NCBI RefSeq assembly: GCF_900155735.1
Contig: NZ_LT707060.1
Coordinates: 195,768 to 257,774, forward strand
Length of the DNA stretch: 62,007 nt
From: Intestinibacillus massiliensis
GTDB lineage: Bacteria; Bacillota; Clostridia; Oscillospirales; Butyricicoccaceae
Reading direction: 5' to 3'
Part shown: piece by piece, positions 15,246 through 22,879 of the stretch
Layout: every line of letters begins with the position of its first letter
How positions within the stretch are numbered: position 1 is the stretch's first letter
Notes under the pieces: model-generated
Told to the model about the DNA's origin: nothing
What the model saw: only the letters and a program-made list of their open reading frames with translations
Databases searched by the model: none
Program-made: the position numbers and the translations under genes

Positions 15246-15614
15246 ATGACGGAGATTGAGAAAGCAATTACGGCTTTTGAAGCGGTTCAAGAGGATGAAG
15301 GAAATCCAATTTTAACATTCGGCACACTAAAGTTCTTCGCTGTTGCAGAACCGGCTTGCAAAGAAGCCCTTGCCGCCCTCCGCGAGAAACAGGAGCGGGA
15401 CGTAAATCCGCCGCTGACGCTGGAGGAGCTGCGGGGGATGGACGGGGAGCCGGTTTATCTTGTCGGCATGGAGCCGATAGAGTACGGATGGAGAAATCAA
15501 TATTTGCTGATTGATACGGACGAAGATCTTGCATATAACGGGTCATACCAGTTTGATCTATCGCGGTGCGCTGGGTTTGCTTACCGCCGCCCGCCGGAAG
15601 GAGACGATAGGTAA
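15246..15614 (+). CDS. Phage protein of unknown function (122 aa)
   Basis: Starts MTEIEKAITAFEAVQEDEGN and continues with ACKEALAALREKQERD and LTLEELRGMDGEPVYLVG. This layout is frequent in Firmicute prophages, where a short conserved N-terminal helix region is joined to varied C-terminal domains. The ATG at 15246 follows GGGAAGGAGC. Its stop overlaps the next ATG by one base. No function known. Confidence 0.55.
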   Translation: MTEIEKAITAFEAVQEDEGNPILTFGTLKFFAVAEPACKEALAALREKQERDVNPPLTLEELRGMDGEPVYLVGMEPIEYGWRNQYLLIDTDEDLAYNGSYQFDLSRCAGFAYRRPPEGDDR

Positions 15615-15841
15615 TGGCAACTGTGTTGCAGAAGATAGAGCGATCAAGGTTTGGTGCACCGACACCCGAAGAAATTTTACATGATGGAATGGCGAAACGG
15701 CACTTCCTAAAGTATTGTGACAGTGGAAAATGTATCCGTGGACGTGAACACGCTCAAAAAGCAAATTGGCACAGCGGGGCTTGTTGCGAATGTGCTTTTA
15801 ACCCATACAACATGAGACAGCCCGCGCAGGAGGAGGTGTAG
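15614..15841 (+). CDS. Small cysteine-containing phage protein (75 aa)
   Basis: Has four to five Cys (YCDSGKCIRG, GACCECAF) with nearby His, suggesting a small metal site. Translationally coupled to the preceding gene. No family recognised. Followed three bases later by the 234-aa gene. Confidence 0.5.
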   Translation: MATVLQKIERSRFGAPTPEEILHDGMAKRHFLKYCDSGKCIRGREHAQKANWHSGACCECAFNPYNMRQPAQEEV

Positions 15842-15844
15842 ACG

Positions 15845-16549
15845 ATGGATAGATTGACAAATGACAACCCACAGGGGAATTTTGAAACAATGCTTAACTA
15901 TGTGTTTGGAAAAGACGGGTACGCTTATATCCGCAGTGACGGGGAAAGCGACGAGCCGGTCTTGCTGACGGAATGGGCGCGCAAGCAGTGCTTGGAGCGG
16001 CACTGTGACGTAGCCCCGGACGGGACACCAGATGACGTTGACCAATCGATATGCGACTGTGCCTTTTATCGTCCAGAATGCCCGATATTCTTGGCCTATA
16101 CTTTTGCGTGTCAGGCGGTACATATGCGTGATCGCTGCAAAGCCTACGAGGATGCAATCCCGTTTCCCGACCTTCTCCGCGCCGCCGAGCTGGTCAAGGC
16201 GGATGACAAGGGGCTGTGCGTGGTGCTGCCGTGCAAGGTGGGTAGCACAGTTTACACCATCTTTGAGAATTACTTTGAGTGTGAAAACTGCGAGCATAAG
16301 AATGAAACGCAGTACAACAAAATCGTTGGGCGTATGTGCTGTGCCCTTACAGGTGGCCGTCATTGTCCGTATCAAATCAAGGAACATGTGGTTGAAGGAT
16401 TTGAGGTTGGTCAAAATGAAGAGACTGGCAAGCTGTTTCTGAGCGCGCCGGGAATGTGGGGATGTGAAGGGCTAGAACCATTCGTTGGTGTTGATGGCCG
16501 CTGGTATCCCACCCACGCCGAGGCAGAAGCGGCTTTAGCGGACAAATAA
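15845..16549 (+). CDS. Phage protein of unknown function with Cys-rich middle (234 aa)
   Basis: N-terminal MDRLTNDNPQGNFETMLNYV, a middle with many cysteines (QSICDCAFYRPECP, CENCEHKN, RMCCALTGGRHCP) and a C-terminus ending YPTHAEAEAALADK. This modular N-cap / Cys block / AEAEAAL tail is familiar from clostridial prophage early regions. The function is unknown; the Cys pattern suggests zinc binding. The ribosome site GGAGGAGG is strong. A similar C-terminal fragment occurs at 10266-10367. Confidence 0.55.
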   Translation: MDRLTNDNPQGNFETMLNYVFGKDGYAYIRSDGESDEPVLLTEWARKQCLERHCDVAPDGTPDDVDQSICDCAFYRPECPIFLAYTFACQAVHMRDRCKAYEDAIPFPDLLRAAELVKADDKGLCVVLPCKVGSTVYTIFENYFECENCEHKNETQYNKIVGRMCCALTGGRHCPYQIKEHVVEGFEVGQNEETGKLFLSAPGMWGCEGLEPFVGVDGRWYPTHAEAEAALADK

Positions 16550-16631
16550 TCCCCGGCGCTATCCGGGGAACCAACAAACCATAGAGGCACCGGTATAATG
16601 AGCGCTCGCCTCTCAGACGTGGGAGGGAACT

Positions 16632-17729
16632 ATGGTAACAGCTGAAAAACTAAAAGAGATGCAGGGATACAGCCCGGAGTTTAAACACCATCTTTCGGTA
16701 TCGAAAATCTACCAGGCGTGTTTGAAAACAGGCTATAAAATCGCAGTATCCTTTTCGGGCGGGAAGGACAGCACTGTACTGCTCGATATCACGGCGCGGG
16801 TTTGGTCTAAGACCCGTAAGGATCATGGGGATATCCCGCTGCCGGTCGTCTACGCCAATACCAGCAATGAGTTTAGCGGCATGGAGGTATTTGTCCGGCA
16901 GTATTGCGCCTATATCGGGCATAAACACGGGATCGGTATTGACCTGCATGTTGTGCGTGGCGAGCAGACCTATTACGACGTGCTGCGCACGGAGGGGTAT
17001 CCGGTTGCCAGCAAAAAGACCGCCCGGAAGGTGCGCGAGGTACGGTCATGGCTGCAGGAATCCGGTGTGCGATGGGATGATATCAAAGGCCGCCTGAAAG
17101 ATGGGATACAGTCGGCCAATATGCTCCGCGCGATGGGCGCGCCGGATACGATCGTACTCGACCTGACGGGGATTAAGAGCGACAACAAGGTTTCAACGTA
17201 CAACAAGCTGGCGCTAAAGTGGAGGCCGCTGATCACAGCCCCGTTTAAGGTGTCGGAAAAATGCTGCGATATCCTCAAAAAGGCACCGATCAAAATAATT
17301 GAACGTGAACTCGGCCTCAGCCCAGTGATCGCCGAAATGGCTTCCGACAGCGAGACGCGTAAACAGTCGTATTTGAAAACGGGCTGCAATGCCTTCAAGG
17401 GCAACCACGTGAAATCAAAACCAATGGGCTTCTGGCTGGAACAAGACGTGCTTTGGTATATCGACAGGTATAAGCTGCCGACAGCGCCGATGTATGGCGA
17501 CCTGGTGCGGCAAGCGGACGGCACGTTAAAGTTTAGCGGTGAGCAGCGGACGGGATGTAAGCTGTGCCTGTTTGGGTGCCAATTCGACCCGGAACGGTTG
17601 GAGCGCCTCAAGGGGATGGAGCCGCAGACGATAGATTTCGCTTTGCGTGGCTTGGAGCAGGGTGGGCTTGGATACCGGGAGGTCGTTGAGTATATCAATG
17701 AGAATTGCAAATGCAAAATGAAGATATGA
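16632..17729 (+). CDS. PAPS-reductase-like protein (adenine nucleotide alpha-hydrolase fold)
   Basis: 365-aa protein of the phosphoadenosine phosphosulfate reductase superfamily. The PP-loop is SGGKDST at residues 42-48 (KIAVSFSGGKDSTVLLDI). A C-terminal cysteine cluster (GCKLCLFGCQFD) could hold a metal or Fe-S cluster. Cellular relatives reduce activated sulfate; phage versions are common and some may serve sulfur-based DNA modification or nucleotide chemistry (DndC belongs to this superfamily). No dnd partner genes are nearby. The ATG at 16632 has GGGAGGGAAC. A TATAAT at about 16602-16607 could be a local promoter. Confidence 0.8.
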   Translation: MVTAEKLKEMQGYSPEFKHHLSVSKIYQACLKTGYKIAVSFSGGKDSTVLLDITARVWSKTRKDHGDIPLPVVYANTSNEFSGMEVFVRQYCAYIGHKHGIGIDLHVVRGEQTYYDVLRTEGYPVASKKTARKVREVRSWLQESGVRWDDIKGRLKDGIQSANMLRAMGAPDTIVLDLTGIKSDNKVSTYNKLALKWRPLITAPFKVSEKCCDILKKAPIKIIERELGLSPVIAEMASDSETRKQSYLKTGCNAFKGNHVKSKPMGFWLEQDVLWYIDRYKLPTAPMYGDLVRQADGTLKFSGEQRTGCKLCLFGCQFDPERLERLKGMEPQTIDFALRGLEQGGLGYREVVEYINENCKCKMKI

Positions 17730-17758
17730 CATCCGGCCAGGAGCCGGAGGAGGGAAAT

Positions 17759-18067
17759 GTGAATATTGCTTTTTATATTCCGAAAGAACAGACGATTCCA
17801 ACTCAGCTGCGCATAAGAGTAGACAATGAAATTGACGTCTACTATGAACGCCTGAAAGATGCTTTCGGGTTTAAGTTTGAGTTCTTCAAGCATCAGGGCG
17901 TCACGATGGAAATGGCGACAGAAATCGTGAATGAGATTGTCTCCAGAATGGTGTCGCAGTCCTATGACCATGGCGCACATTGGAGAGAATGTTGCGTTCG
18001 GGAAATTGAAAACGCTGAATTTGAATTGAGTATCACGGTGTTTTTCCGCGTCCGTGATGCTGGATGA
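17759..18067 (+). CDS. Phage protein of unknown function (about 102 aa)
   Basis: Reads NIAFYIPKEQTIPTQLRIRV, then FGFKFEFFKHQGVTMEMATE, and ends with LSITVFFRVRDAG. No family recognised. I favour the GTG at 17759 because GGAGGAGGG lies just upstream; an ATG at 17726 overlapping the previous stop (ATGA) would add 11 residues. It lies between the PAPS-reductase-like gene and the Rep region. Confidence 0.5.
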   Translation: MNIAFYIPKEQTIPTQLRIRVDNEIDVYYERLKDAFGFKFEFFKHQGVTMEMATEIVNEIVSRMVSQSYDHGAHWRECCVREIENAEFELSITVFFRVRDAG

Positions 18068-18084
18068 AGGGAGGCCCAGCATGA

Positions 18085-18387
18085 ATGACTGAGTGGGTCA
18101 GCGTCAAGGACAGGCTGCCGCTGGCGGGAAGAGAAGATCCCCTGGGGGATTTTGAAGCGGCGTGCGCCTGCTTTCGGGAAAAGAACAAGCTGGACTGTTT
18201 GGGCTATAACGCCCGGCTCCTGCTTAAGGCGTTGCGGCAGGGGCTTAGTGCCGGGGGTGCGGCGCAGGCCATAGAAGCGGCAGGGACGTGCGCGGGGCTG
18301 CTGGATGAAGCATATACCGAAAGGCTGCACAAAGAGTTGGCGCGGCGCTGGAAAGCGGAGCGGAGGAAAAGCCGCCCTATTAAATAG
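18085..18387 (+). CDS. Small phage protein with a DUF551-like N-terminus (100 aa)
   Basis: Begins MTEWVSVKDRLPLAG, the short start typical of DUF551-type phage proteins, then changes to an Ala/Leu/Arg-rich helical region (NARLLLKALRQG, LHKELARRWKAERRK). This looks like a fusion of a common N-cap with a different C-terminal part. The ATG at 18085 has GAAGGGAGG; a nested ATG at 18081 stops after three codons. A GC hairpin (AGCCGCCCTATT/AATAGGGCGGCT) covers its stop codon. Confidence 0.5.
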   Translation: MTEWVSVKDRLPLAGREDPLGDFEAACACFREKNKLDCLGYNARLLLKALRQGLSAGGAAQAIEAAGTCAGLLDEAYTERLHKELARRWKAERRKSRPIK

Positions 18388-18428
18388 GGCGGCTATATCC
18401 GCATTTGAAACAAAAGGCGGGGTGAAGG

Positions 18429-19223
18429 GTGGCAAAAATAAAAAAAGAACTGGCGTCCGGCCAGTTATATGAAGGGTATACCTATAAAACGTTTATTATG
18501 CCGCAAGATACGCCAAAAGTACGGGCGAAAAAGCAAAAGGCAACAAGTGACGCAAAGCGGGAGATCAACCGCATACAAACCACGTTGAAAATGATGCGGC
18601 TGATTTGCCTTAACTTTAGGGCGGGCAAGGATTTGTTCCTAGGGCTGGATATTGCGGGCGAGCCGCCGGAGCGGGAACAGGTGAAAGCAAATTTGCGTAG
18701 GTTCCTGCGGGAAATGCGGGACGAATATAAAAAAATAAACCTGCCTTTTAAATATATTTGGGTGATCGAAGAACATGACCGCGAGGGAATCGGGGTGCGT
18801 GAGCATGTACATATGATTATTAATTCAGCAGGATATGATGAAAAAGGGAAGCGAAGGGATTTTGATATTCTGGCGCGGTGCTGGAAGGCCGGGGATTGGA
18901 CGGCGCGCCGGTTGGCCGGTGCGGACGAAAACTTTGCCGACACCGTGGAATACCTTCTGAAAACCTATAAAGACAAGCCGATGAATGCGCGGAGTTGGTC
19001 ACACTCGAAGAACCTAAAAAAGCCGGACAAGCCAACACGCACGATAGTTGCGGACAGCACAAGGTTAGAAGCGCCCCCAGGGGTTAAAATCCTACGCCTG
19101 CGCGGAGACCAGAACGAATTTGGCGGATATGAATACCTAATTGGGCGCATTATTGACGCGGCGGCATTTAAACGCTACTGCGATAAACGGGACAGGATAC
19201 GCGGCAAACGGATGCGGGAATAA
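18429..19223 (+). CDS. HUH-type rolling-circle replication initiator (Rep)
   Basis: 264-aa candidate replication initiator. The features of the viral/plasmid HUH Rep group are visible: FKYIWVIEEHDREG (strand before motif 2), REHVHMII with the metal-binding His-x-His at 126-128, a motif-3 tyrosine candidate Tyr175 in VEYLLKTYKDKP, and the downstream RSWSHSKNLKKP segment seen in inovirus- and microvirus-like Reps. It would nick one strand at an origin and start rolling-circle synthesis. No helicase, primase or DnaC-like gene is nearby, so this is probably the phage replication protein. GTG start after GGGGTGAAGG. Confidence 0.72.
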   Translation: MAKIKKELASGQLYEGYTYKTFIMPQDTPKVRAKKQKATSDAKREINRIQTTLKMMRLICLNFRAGKDLFLGLDIAGEPPEREQVKANLRRFLREMRDEYKKINLPFKYIWVIEEHDREGIGVREHVHMIINSAGYDEKGKRRDFDILARCWKAGDWTARRLAGADENFADTVEYLLKTYKDKPMNARSWSHSKNLKKPDKPTRTIVADSTRLEAPPGVKILRLRGDQNEFGGYEYLIGRIIDAAAFKRYCDKRDRIRGKRMRE

Positions 19224-19529
19224 CCCCGCATTATGGGCTAGGAAACCGTCTATCTTTCGGACAGGGCAAAATAGCGGCGAACGGGACAGCATGGGACGGG
19301 GGTAGCAGCCTCCGCGGGGAAACTGGGAAAGCAAGGAAAACGATTAGGGCGGGAATCGGCGGATAGACCGTGAACCCGAGCCGATCAGTAAGCATATGCA
19401 AGTGCATATATTAAAATCACAAAAATATTTTCTTTTTTTCTCTAAGCCGTGCGAAATCTGAGCAGAGGTGCAGCCGGGCAAGCGCGGGACAGACACGCGG
19501 GATGCGTCCCATATGAGGAGGCGGCGAGA
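19224..19529. other. Gene-free stretch after rep with an AT-rich tract and palindrome (possible origin)
   Basis: No convincing gene. The left part is GC-rich; the right part is AT-rich (about 19400-19445). A perfect palindrome ATATGCA-AG-TGCATAT lies at 19394-19409. Because it directly follows the Rep gene it is a candidate double-strand origin, but no nick site can be named from sequence alone. Confidence 0.35.
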
Positions 19530-19913
19530 TTGACGAAAAATGAGCTAAAGCAATTCCTAAAGCTTAAAGATGAAATTATTGTGTTGGAATATGAATTGGA
19601 AAGCTTGCAGAACCGCGCGGATGAAGATAGCCGCATTTATGGCGTTTATTCCCTTACCGAAGACCCGGACGCGGAGATAAGCAGGCGGGAAGATGAAATA
19701 AAGCGGCGGCGCGCAGAGTATACACGGGAGCTGCACAGGATTGAAGAATTTATTGACGGCATCAACGACAGCCAGGCGCGCACGGTTTTCCGGTTAAGGT
19801 ATCTCGAGGGGTGGCGGTGGTTGCCGATAGCTTATCGGATTGGGTACGCCGACGAGCAGCGCCCCCGCAAGCTGCATGATATGTATCTGATACCCCAAAG
19901 CATGCGTGCGTAA
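19530..19913 (+). CDS. Late-gene transcriptional regulator, sigma-factor-like (ArpU/DUF1492 type)
   Basis: 127-aa protein. An N-terminal coiled coil (LTKNELKQFLKLKDEIIVLE and following) leads to a short region-4-like helix-turn-helix segment (DSQARTVFRLRYLEGW, then LPIAYRIGYADEQRPRKLHD). Proteins of this shape end the early region of many Firmicute phages and control late transcription. I chose a TTG start at 19530 after GGAGGCGGCGAGA; the frame from 19449 has no such site. The downstream palindrome (19906-19931) overlaps the stop codon. Family call moderate. Confidence 0.6.
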   Translation: MTKNELKQFLKLKDEIIVLEYELESLQNRADEDSRIYGVYSLTEDPDAEISRREDEIKRRRAEYTRELHRIEEFIDGINDSQARTVFRLRYLEGWRWLPIAYRIGYADEQRPRKLHDMYLIPQSMRA

Positions 19914-20028
19914 AGGTACACCTTTACGCACAGTGAAAAAGCAAGGTTATTTTTATGTTTATCGTGTCCGAAAAGGTGGTGTATTGCCATTACGGACGTT
20001 CGCAAAGCGATAGGGGCATTTACGGACG
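19906..20028. promoter_or_regulatory. Palindrome and short direct repeats before the resolvase gene
   Basis: A perfect 12-bp inverted repeat, GTGCGTAAAGGT/ACCTTTACGCAC, spans 19906-19931, overlapping the late-regulator stop. Downstream, TTACGGACG occurs twice (19990-19998 and 20020-20028), 30 bases apart. These could be operator, res-site or origin elements; the neighbouring resolvase and Rep genes make all three plausible. Confidence 0.4.
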
Positions 20029-20062
20029 AAAACCCGGTAATTTGACAAGTGAGGTATAAGGC

Positions 20063-20671
20063 ATGGTAAAAATTTATGGATACGCGCGGGTCAGCTCGAA
20101 GGAACAGAACCTTGACCGGCAGATGATAGCGCTACGGGAGTATGTGCAGGACGAGCGGGATATTATCACGGATAAGGAAAGCGGGAAAAACTTTGACCGC
20201 CCCGGCTACAGGTCATTACGCGATGCGTTGCTCCGGCACGGGGATACGCTGGTTATCAAAAGCCTAGACCGGTTAGGGCGCAACAAAGAACAGGTAAAGG
20301 CCGAACTTGAATATTTCAAGGCGCAGGGCATCCGGCTTAAAATTATAGACCTGCCCACGACTATGACGGAGCTACCAGAGGGGCAAAGCTGGATTATTGA
20401 TATGATCAACAATATTTTAATTGAGGTGCTTTCCAGCATTGCCGAGCAGGAACGGGAGACAATCCGCCAGCGGCAGGCCGAGGGGATCGCCGCGGCGAAG
20501 GAGAAGGGGAAGCACCTGGGGCGGCGGTGCGTGGGATACCCGGAGCGCTGGGACACAGTATACCAAGCGTGGGTAAGAAAAAATATTACCGCGATACAAG
20601 CCATGCAGGAATTAGGGGTTAAAAAGTCAACCTTCTATAAACTCGCCCGGCAGTACAAAGAAGAAACGTAA
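20063..20671 (+). CDS. Small serine resolvase/invertase
   Basis: 202-aa member of the Tn3/Hin-type resolvase family. The N-terminal catalytic domain has YGYARVSSKEQNLDRQ (Ser11 candidate), ESGKNFDRPGY, VIKSLDRLGRN and IAEQERETIRQRQAEGI. The C-terminal helix-turn-helix is TAIQAMQELGVKKSTFYKLA. Such proteins resolve multimers or invert short segments; in a phage this may separate replication concatemers. No inverted-repeat pair flanking a switchable segment was seen. It lies between the early block and the packaging genes and is followed by two terminators. Confidence 0.88.
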   Translation: MVKIYGYARVSSKEQNLDRQMIALREYVQDERDIITDKESGKNFDRPGYRSLRDALLRHGDTLVIKSLDRLGRNKEQVKAELEYFKAQGIRLKIIDLPTTMTELPEGQSWIIDMINNILIEVLSSIAEQERETIRQRQAEGIAAAKEKGKHLGRRCVGYPERWDTVYQAWVRKNITAIQAMQELGVKKSTFYKLARQYKEET

Positions 20672-20675
20672 TAAG

Positions 20676-20736
20676 AGCCGCCCTTTATGGGCGGCTTTTT
20701 ACTGCCCCAAAACCCCAAGCGTTTGGGGCGCTTTTT
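20676..20736 (+). terminator. Tandem terminators between early and late genes
   Basis: The first stem AGCCGCCC/GGGCGGCT is followed by TTTTT (20676-20700). The second stem CCCCAA/TTGGGG around GCGT (20713-20728) is followed by CGCTTTTT. Together they isolate the early operon from the packaging genes. Confidence 0.85.
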
Positions 20737-20819
20737 CAAAAAAATAAAAAAGGACGAAAAAGACGATTTTTTTATTTTACGCTAGAAAGCAGGAACAACA
20801 GATTAAGGAGGGCTGCAAG

Positions 20820-21308
20820 ATGGCAAAGAAGCCGCATAACGAAGAAGTCAAACAGCGGGCGCTGGCCATGCTTGCCGCTGGCGTCGGCGTTTCGGAAGTC
20901 GCCGCGCGCCTGGGCGTGCCGAAGCAGACGGTCAGCCGATGGAAAGCCGAGGGGACGAACGACGCGGTTTTTGCAGAGCAACAGCGCAAGAACAAGGCTC
21001 GGCTGGTTGATACGGCATGGGAAGCAATCCACGACGCAACCGAGATTACGGCCAAGCGCCTGCGCACCGCACGCGAAGATGAAAAAGCTTTCGCCGTACT
21101 GCTGGATGAAATCGAGGGCGCGGAACACATCACCGAAGACCAGCGGGCGGCGCTTTTCCGCAAGTTTCAAAAGCTGAAGGTCACAGACCTGGGCGAGCTG
21201 TCCCGCGTGATCGGCACACTGTACGACAAACAGGCGCTTGCCGCCTCGGAAGCGACGGCCATTGTCGGCGGCACAGGCAAGCTTGACGTTACGCTAAAGG
21301 TGGTTTGA
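20820..21308 (+). CDS. Terminase small subunit
   Basis: 162-aa DNA-recognition subunit of the packaging motor. The N-terminal helix-turn-helix is seen as EVKQRALAMLAAGVGVSEVA, then ARLGVPKQTVSRWKAEG. The central helical region follows, and the C-terminus (TGKLDVTLKVV) resembles terS tails. The position immediately before the large subunit, with a 3-base gap from its stop to the next ATG, supports the call. The ribosome site is AAGGAGGGC. Confidence 0.8.
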   Translation: MAKKPHNEEVKQRALAMLAAGVGVSEVAARLGVPKQTVSRWKAEGTNDAVFAEQQRKNKARLVDTAWEAIHDATEITAKRLRTAREDEKAFAVLLDEIEGAEHITEDQRAALFRKFQKLKVTDLGELSRVIGTLYDKQALAASEATAIVGGTGKLDVTLKVV

Positions 21309-21310
21309 AT

Positions 21311-22651
21311 ATGGAACTTCACCTTGAGATTACACAAAAACAGCGCCTATTCATTGAGGCCACGACGGAAGAAGTGCTTTTCGGCGGTGCGGCGGGCGGC
21401 GGGAAAAGCTATGTGCAGGTATTGGACGCGCTGATTAAGGCGCTGCAATATCCGGGCATCAAGCAATTATTATTGCGCAATACCTTCCCGGAACTGAAAC
21501 GCTCGCTGATTTTAACTTCACTTGAGATCTTCCCGCGCGAGGTCGCGAGATATAACCAGTCAAACCATATTTGGGAGTTTTCCAACGGTTCCCGCATAGA
21601 GTTTGGCTATGTAAACAGCATGGCCGACGTAGGCCAATACCAGTCAGCGGAATACGACATTATACGGTTTGATGAACTGACGCATTTTATCAAGGACGTG
21701 TATATTTACATGCTCTCCCGTATCAGAGGCGCGAACAGCTACCCCAAACAGGTTAAAAGCTCTACGAACCCCGGAAATGTAGGGCATATGTGGGTAAAAG
21801 AACGGTTTATAGATGCGGGAATGCCTTGCACGGAATACCCGGTTAAGAATGAAGACGGGGCGATTACATCCCACGTCATTTTTATACCGTCGTTCGTGCA
21901 GGAAAACAAATTTTTGATGAAAGACGACCCTGGATATATTAAACGCCTTCAAAACCTCTCCAAAGATAACCGCAAAGCGCTTTTAGACGGCGACTGGGAT
22001 ATATGGGAAGGGCAATATTTCACCGAATGGGATAGAAACATTCATGTAATAGAGCCGTTTGTAATCCCTGATGACTGGCGGCGCTATGTCGCCCTTGACT
22101 ATGGGCTGGATATGCTTGCGTGCTACTGGGTTGCAATGGATTACCAAGGGCGCGCCTATGTATACCGCGAGGTATATGAACCTAACCTGATTATCCCGGA
22201 GGCCGCCGACCGTATTTTTAGCATGACGCCGGAGGGAGAAGAAATATATAGCTATTTTGCCCCGAAAGACCTTTGGAACCGGCGGCAGGACACGGGCGAG
22301 AGCGTGGCGGACGGCTTTGAAAACAAGGGGATTTCTCTTGAAAAGGTGTCTAACCCGCGTGTGGCCGGGTGGCTGAAACTCAAAGAGTGGTTAAAACCAT
22401 TTTCTGATGAATTTGGTTATAAGTGCGCACGGCTACGTATCTTTGCCACTTGCCGCAACCTAATACGGACGCTTCCGGCGCTTACGCATGATCAAAAGCA
22501 TGTGAACGACGTAGCGACGGAACCGCATGAGTTGACACACGCGCCGGATGCAATCCGGTATTTCATAGATGGGCAACCGATGCCAGCCGAGAGGCAACCG
22601 CACTATGAGGACGAAGCGCCGGGCGTGGAGTTTTGGGAGTTTGGAGGATAA
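21311..22651 (+). CDS. Terminase large subunit
   Basis: 446-aa packaging ATPase/nuclease. Walker A is GAAGGGKS at residues 26-33 (EVLFGGAAGGGKSYVQ); Walker B is YDIIRFDELTHF at about 115. The coupling segment SSTNPGNVGHMWVKERF follows. The nuclease domain begins near WRRYVALDYGLDMLACYW with an acidic residue, and later DVATEPHELTHAPDAIRYF ends the fold. It starts at the ATG at 21311. The order terS-terL-portal is standard. Confidence 0.93.
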   Translation: MELHLEITQKQRLFIEATTEEVLFGGAAGGGKSYVQVLDALIKALQYPGIKQLLLRNTFPELKRSLILTSLEIFPREVARYNQSNHIWEFSNGSRIEFGYVNSMADVGQYQSAEYDIIRFDELTHFIKDVYIYMLSRIRGANSYPKQVKSSTNPGNVGHMWVKERFIDAGMPCTEYPVKNEDGAITSHVIFIPSFVQENKFLMKDDPGYIKRLQNLSKDNRKALLDGDWDIWEGQYFTEWDRNIHVIEPFVIPDDWRRYVALDYGLDMLACYWVAMDYQGRAYVYREVYEPNLIIPEAADRIFSMTPEGEEIYSYFAPKDLWNRRQDTGESVADGFENKGISLEKVSNPRVAGWLKLKEWLKPFSDEFGYKCARLRIFATCRNLIRTLPALTHDQKHVNDVATEPHELTHAPDAIRYFIDGQPMPAERQPHYEDEAPGVEFWEFGG

Positions 22652-22654
22652 CCG

Positions 22655-22879
22655 ATGCAAGTATTTGTTGTATTACTGGCATGTCTGGCCGGTGTTGTGA
22701 CCGGGGCGGCAATCCAGCGGCGCGCAATGCGGGAAGCGGCGGACAGGCCGCGCCGCGTGTTTAAGATACGCGAGCGGGAGCCGCCCGGCGCACAAAGCGA
22801 TGCGGATGAAGACTTTATGCGCGAATTGCGCGCCTTAATGTCTTATGACGGCAGGCCGCAGGAGGACGGGGACGAATGA
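22655..22879 (+). CDS. Small membrane-anchored phage protein (74 aa)
   Basis: N-terminal hydrophobic helix (VFVVLLACLAGVVTGAA) followed by a basic then acidic tail (RREAADRPRRVFKIRERE-type, ending PQEDGDE). It overlaps the portal start by four bases. No family is recognised; a membrane-anchored small protein between terL and portal is common in some Firmicute phages, role unknown. Confidence 0.5.
   Translation: MQVFVVLLACLAGVVTGAAIQRRAMREAADRPRRVFKIREREPPGAQSDADEDFMRELRALMSYDGRPQEDGDE

Noticed and set aside
16550-16631. tRNA or structured RNA in the gap before the PAPS-reductase-like gene
   Set aside because: Two short hairpins are present (TCCCCGG/CCGGGGA and GAGGC/GCCTC) but no cloverleaf or CCA end.
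20063-20671. Invertible DNA switch controlled by the resolvase
   Set aside because: No inverted-repeat pair flanking a promoter or fibre segment was found nearby.
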